Source: Nitrospirota bacterium (lineage in GTDB: Bacteria > NPL-UPA2 > JAADIA01). Taken from it: a stretch of DNA of 6,746 bases. The position numbers and the translations under genes were made by a program. Where the stretch lies: contig JAADIA010000088.1 of assembly GCA_013151555.1 (NCBI GenBank), positions 1,294 through 8,039 on the forward strand. Reading direction: 5' to 3'. Positions 5,885-6,746 of this stretch are shown here, piece after piece (positions within the stretch are counted from its first letter, which is position 1; every line of letters begins with the position of its first letter). The notes beneath the pieces were generated by a model, which saw only the letters and a program-made list of their open reading frames with translations, did no database searches and was not told where the DNA came from.

Positions 5885-6559
5885 TTAAGGCAGGTAGTCT
5901 AAAGGGTTTACTGTCTGATATCCTTTCCTGATCTCAAAATGAAGATGAGGACCGGTAGAACGGCCGGTGCTCCCAACTCGACCGATAACCTGCCTTTGCC
6001 TTACCTGGTCATCCACTTTAACTAAGTTAAGCGAGTTATGAGCATAGATAGTGGAATGTCCATTATGATGATCTATAATGATTACCTCTCCGTACCCGCT
6101 CAAGGTTCCGGCATAAACTACCGTTCCACTCTGAGAAGCAACGATTCTGGCTCCTTTGGAAGCAGCAATGTCAATCCCTTTATGCTGCCTTCCGTTCCTC
6201 ATTCCGTAAGAAGAGGTTACCCTCTTCGAATTTACCGGCCAGATGAAAGAATTTTTTTTCAAAGAAACGGCGGAAGTACGATAAGTGTCCACCCCCAAAA
6301 CTTTCTTTGCTCCAGGAATAAAAAGACGTTGCCCGACTCGCAATTTATTGGGGTCGGAAAGGCGATTCGCAGTCATGATTGTTTTCATGTCCACCTTATA
6401 AGTTCTGGCTATTCTCCCGAGATATTCTCCTCTCTTTACCTGATGGTAAACCCCGGATGGATAGGCTCTCTGTATAGCGCATCCTTCCATAAGGATAAGG
6501 AGAATAATAAAAGTCAAACGAGGAGAGAAGCCTCTAAACTTAACCTGTCTTATTTTCAT
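5885..6559 (-). CDS. LysM and M23 peptidase domain protein (NlpD-like envelope lipoprotein)
   Basis: A 224-residue envelope protein that probably cuts peptidoglycan cross-links or regulates such cutting. A positively charged start and hydrophobic stretch (about 15-24) lead to Cys27, so it is probably a lipoprotein, although the lipobox (LMEGC) is imperfect. A LysM peptidoglycan-binding domain spans about 37-83 (YHQVKRGEYLGRIARTYKV). The M23 domain spans about 106-222 and keeps the metal and catalytic residues: His126 and Asp130 in HKGIDIA, His174 in IYAH, and His205 and His207 in GPHLHFE. Unlike E. coli NlpD or EnvC, which have lost such residues, this copy looks catalytically competent. The ATG at 6559 has AGGGG (6569-6573) 9 bases before it. 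No surE, pcm or rpoS neighbour is visible within the window. Confidence 0.93.
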   Translation of the reverse strand: MKIRQVKFRGFSPRLTFIILLILMEGCAIQRAYPSGVYHQVKRGEYLGRIARTYKVDMKTIMTANRLSDPNKLRVGQRLFIPGAKKVLGVDTYRTSAVSLKKNSFIWPVNSKRVTSSYGMRNGRQHKGIDIAASKGARIVASQSGTVVYAGTLSGYGEVIIIDHHNGHSTIYAHNSLNLVKVDDQVRQRQVIGRVGSTGRSTGPHLHFEIRKGYQTVNPLDYLP

Positions 6560-6746
6560 CCTTCGTTACCCCTTGTGCCTATATACCTTTGCCTCAGGAC
6601 TCGAACCCCCTGATATCCGCCTTACCCAAACATCACAAACAGAACCGGACTTCCTCTTACTCTCTCACGAGGAAAGATTCGAACCCCCAATCCGTCGCTG
6701 GCACTCCTCAAAAGGGGGCTGGCCCCCCTATGACGTCCGCCATTGC
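6560..6746. other. Gene-free leader upstream of the M23 gene
   Basis: The 187 bases up to the window edge hold no gene that I can support. One minus-strand frame is open from the edge to a stop at 6622-6624 (41 codons including the stop), but it resembles no protein family I know and may be read through repeat or tRNA-like sequence. Two GGGGGTTCGA motifs and a G-rich hairpin are described separately. No promoter for the M23 gene was convincing. Confidence 0.5.
6710..6729 (-). terminator. Possible weak intrinsic terminator
   Basis: On the minus strand AGGGGG and CCCCCT arms (6724-6729 and 6713-6718) close a 5-base loop and are followed by TTTT then GAGG. The stem is short but all GC except its base. 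The T-run is only four bases, so termination would be weak. It could end a gene lying beyond the window edge. Confidence 0.25.

Noticed and set aside
6625-6666. Fragment resembling the GAGGAAAGTCCGG box of RNase P RNA (minus strand GAGGAAGTCCGG)
   Set aside because: One A is missing, and the other conserved RNase P regions do not follow before the M23 gene begins, so it is a chance match.
6622-6744. Partial minus-strand coding sequence open at the window edge
   Set aside because: The 40 residues (ending FVMFG) match no family that I recognise and include a GVRI stretch typical of translated T-arm motifs; it is too weak to call a gene.
6580-6746. tRNA genes on the minus strand
   Set aside because: The T-loop-like TTCGAAT and TTCGAGT sequences lack good T-stems, and no matching acceptor 5' strand or anticodon arm is found at the right distance.

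Overview
The window is a block of housekeeping genes, all read from the minus strand, from an unidentified, probably uncultivated Gram-negative bacterium. The Gram-negative reading rests on a putative lipoprotein with LysM and M23 domains. Two dispersed-repeat families of a kind often met in environmental genomes (for example Omnitrophota, Planctomycetes and deltaproteobacterial lineages) sit between the genes. Nothing in the sequence fixes the phylum, so the taxonomic hint is weak.

In transcription order (right to left): 6560-6746 is a gene-free leader with a G-rich hairpin and two tRNA T-arm-like motifs. Next come an M23 endopeptidase lipoprotein with a LysM domain (5885-6559), an FmdB-type zinc ribbon protein (5563-5790), a bifunctional-nuclease-domain (DUF151) protein (5030-5512) and a HIT-family nucleotide hydrolase/transferase (4474-4971). 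A nested inverted-repeat element (about 4299-4484) follows, then a DUF2344 protein (3747-4277, TTG start). A CACAGAG-type palindrome (3625-3707) precedes ribonuclease E/G (2041-3579). A likely promoter overlaps the end of that gene and would drive ribosomal proteins L21 (1660-1971) and L27 (1164-1430) and glutamate 5-kinase ProB (56-1189). The 229 bases between L21 and L27 are packed with hairpins.

The functional core is the widespread DUF2344 - RNase E/G - L21 - L27 cluster, which links RNA processing to 50S ribosome supply. Two usual companions are absent: the radical SAM partner that often precedes DUF2344, and the GTPase Obg, which often sits between L27 and ProB. Here proB starts inside the end of rpmA. 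The upstream genes concern the cell envelope, small zinc proteins and nucleotide turnover, and need not be functionally linked.

I see no defence system, CRISPR array, transposase, complete RNA gene or unfamiliar enzyme. The most interesting material is non-coding: the repeat elements and how they have settled against gene ends.
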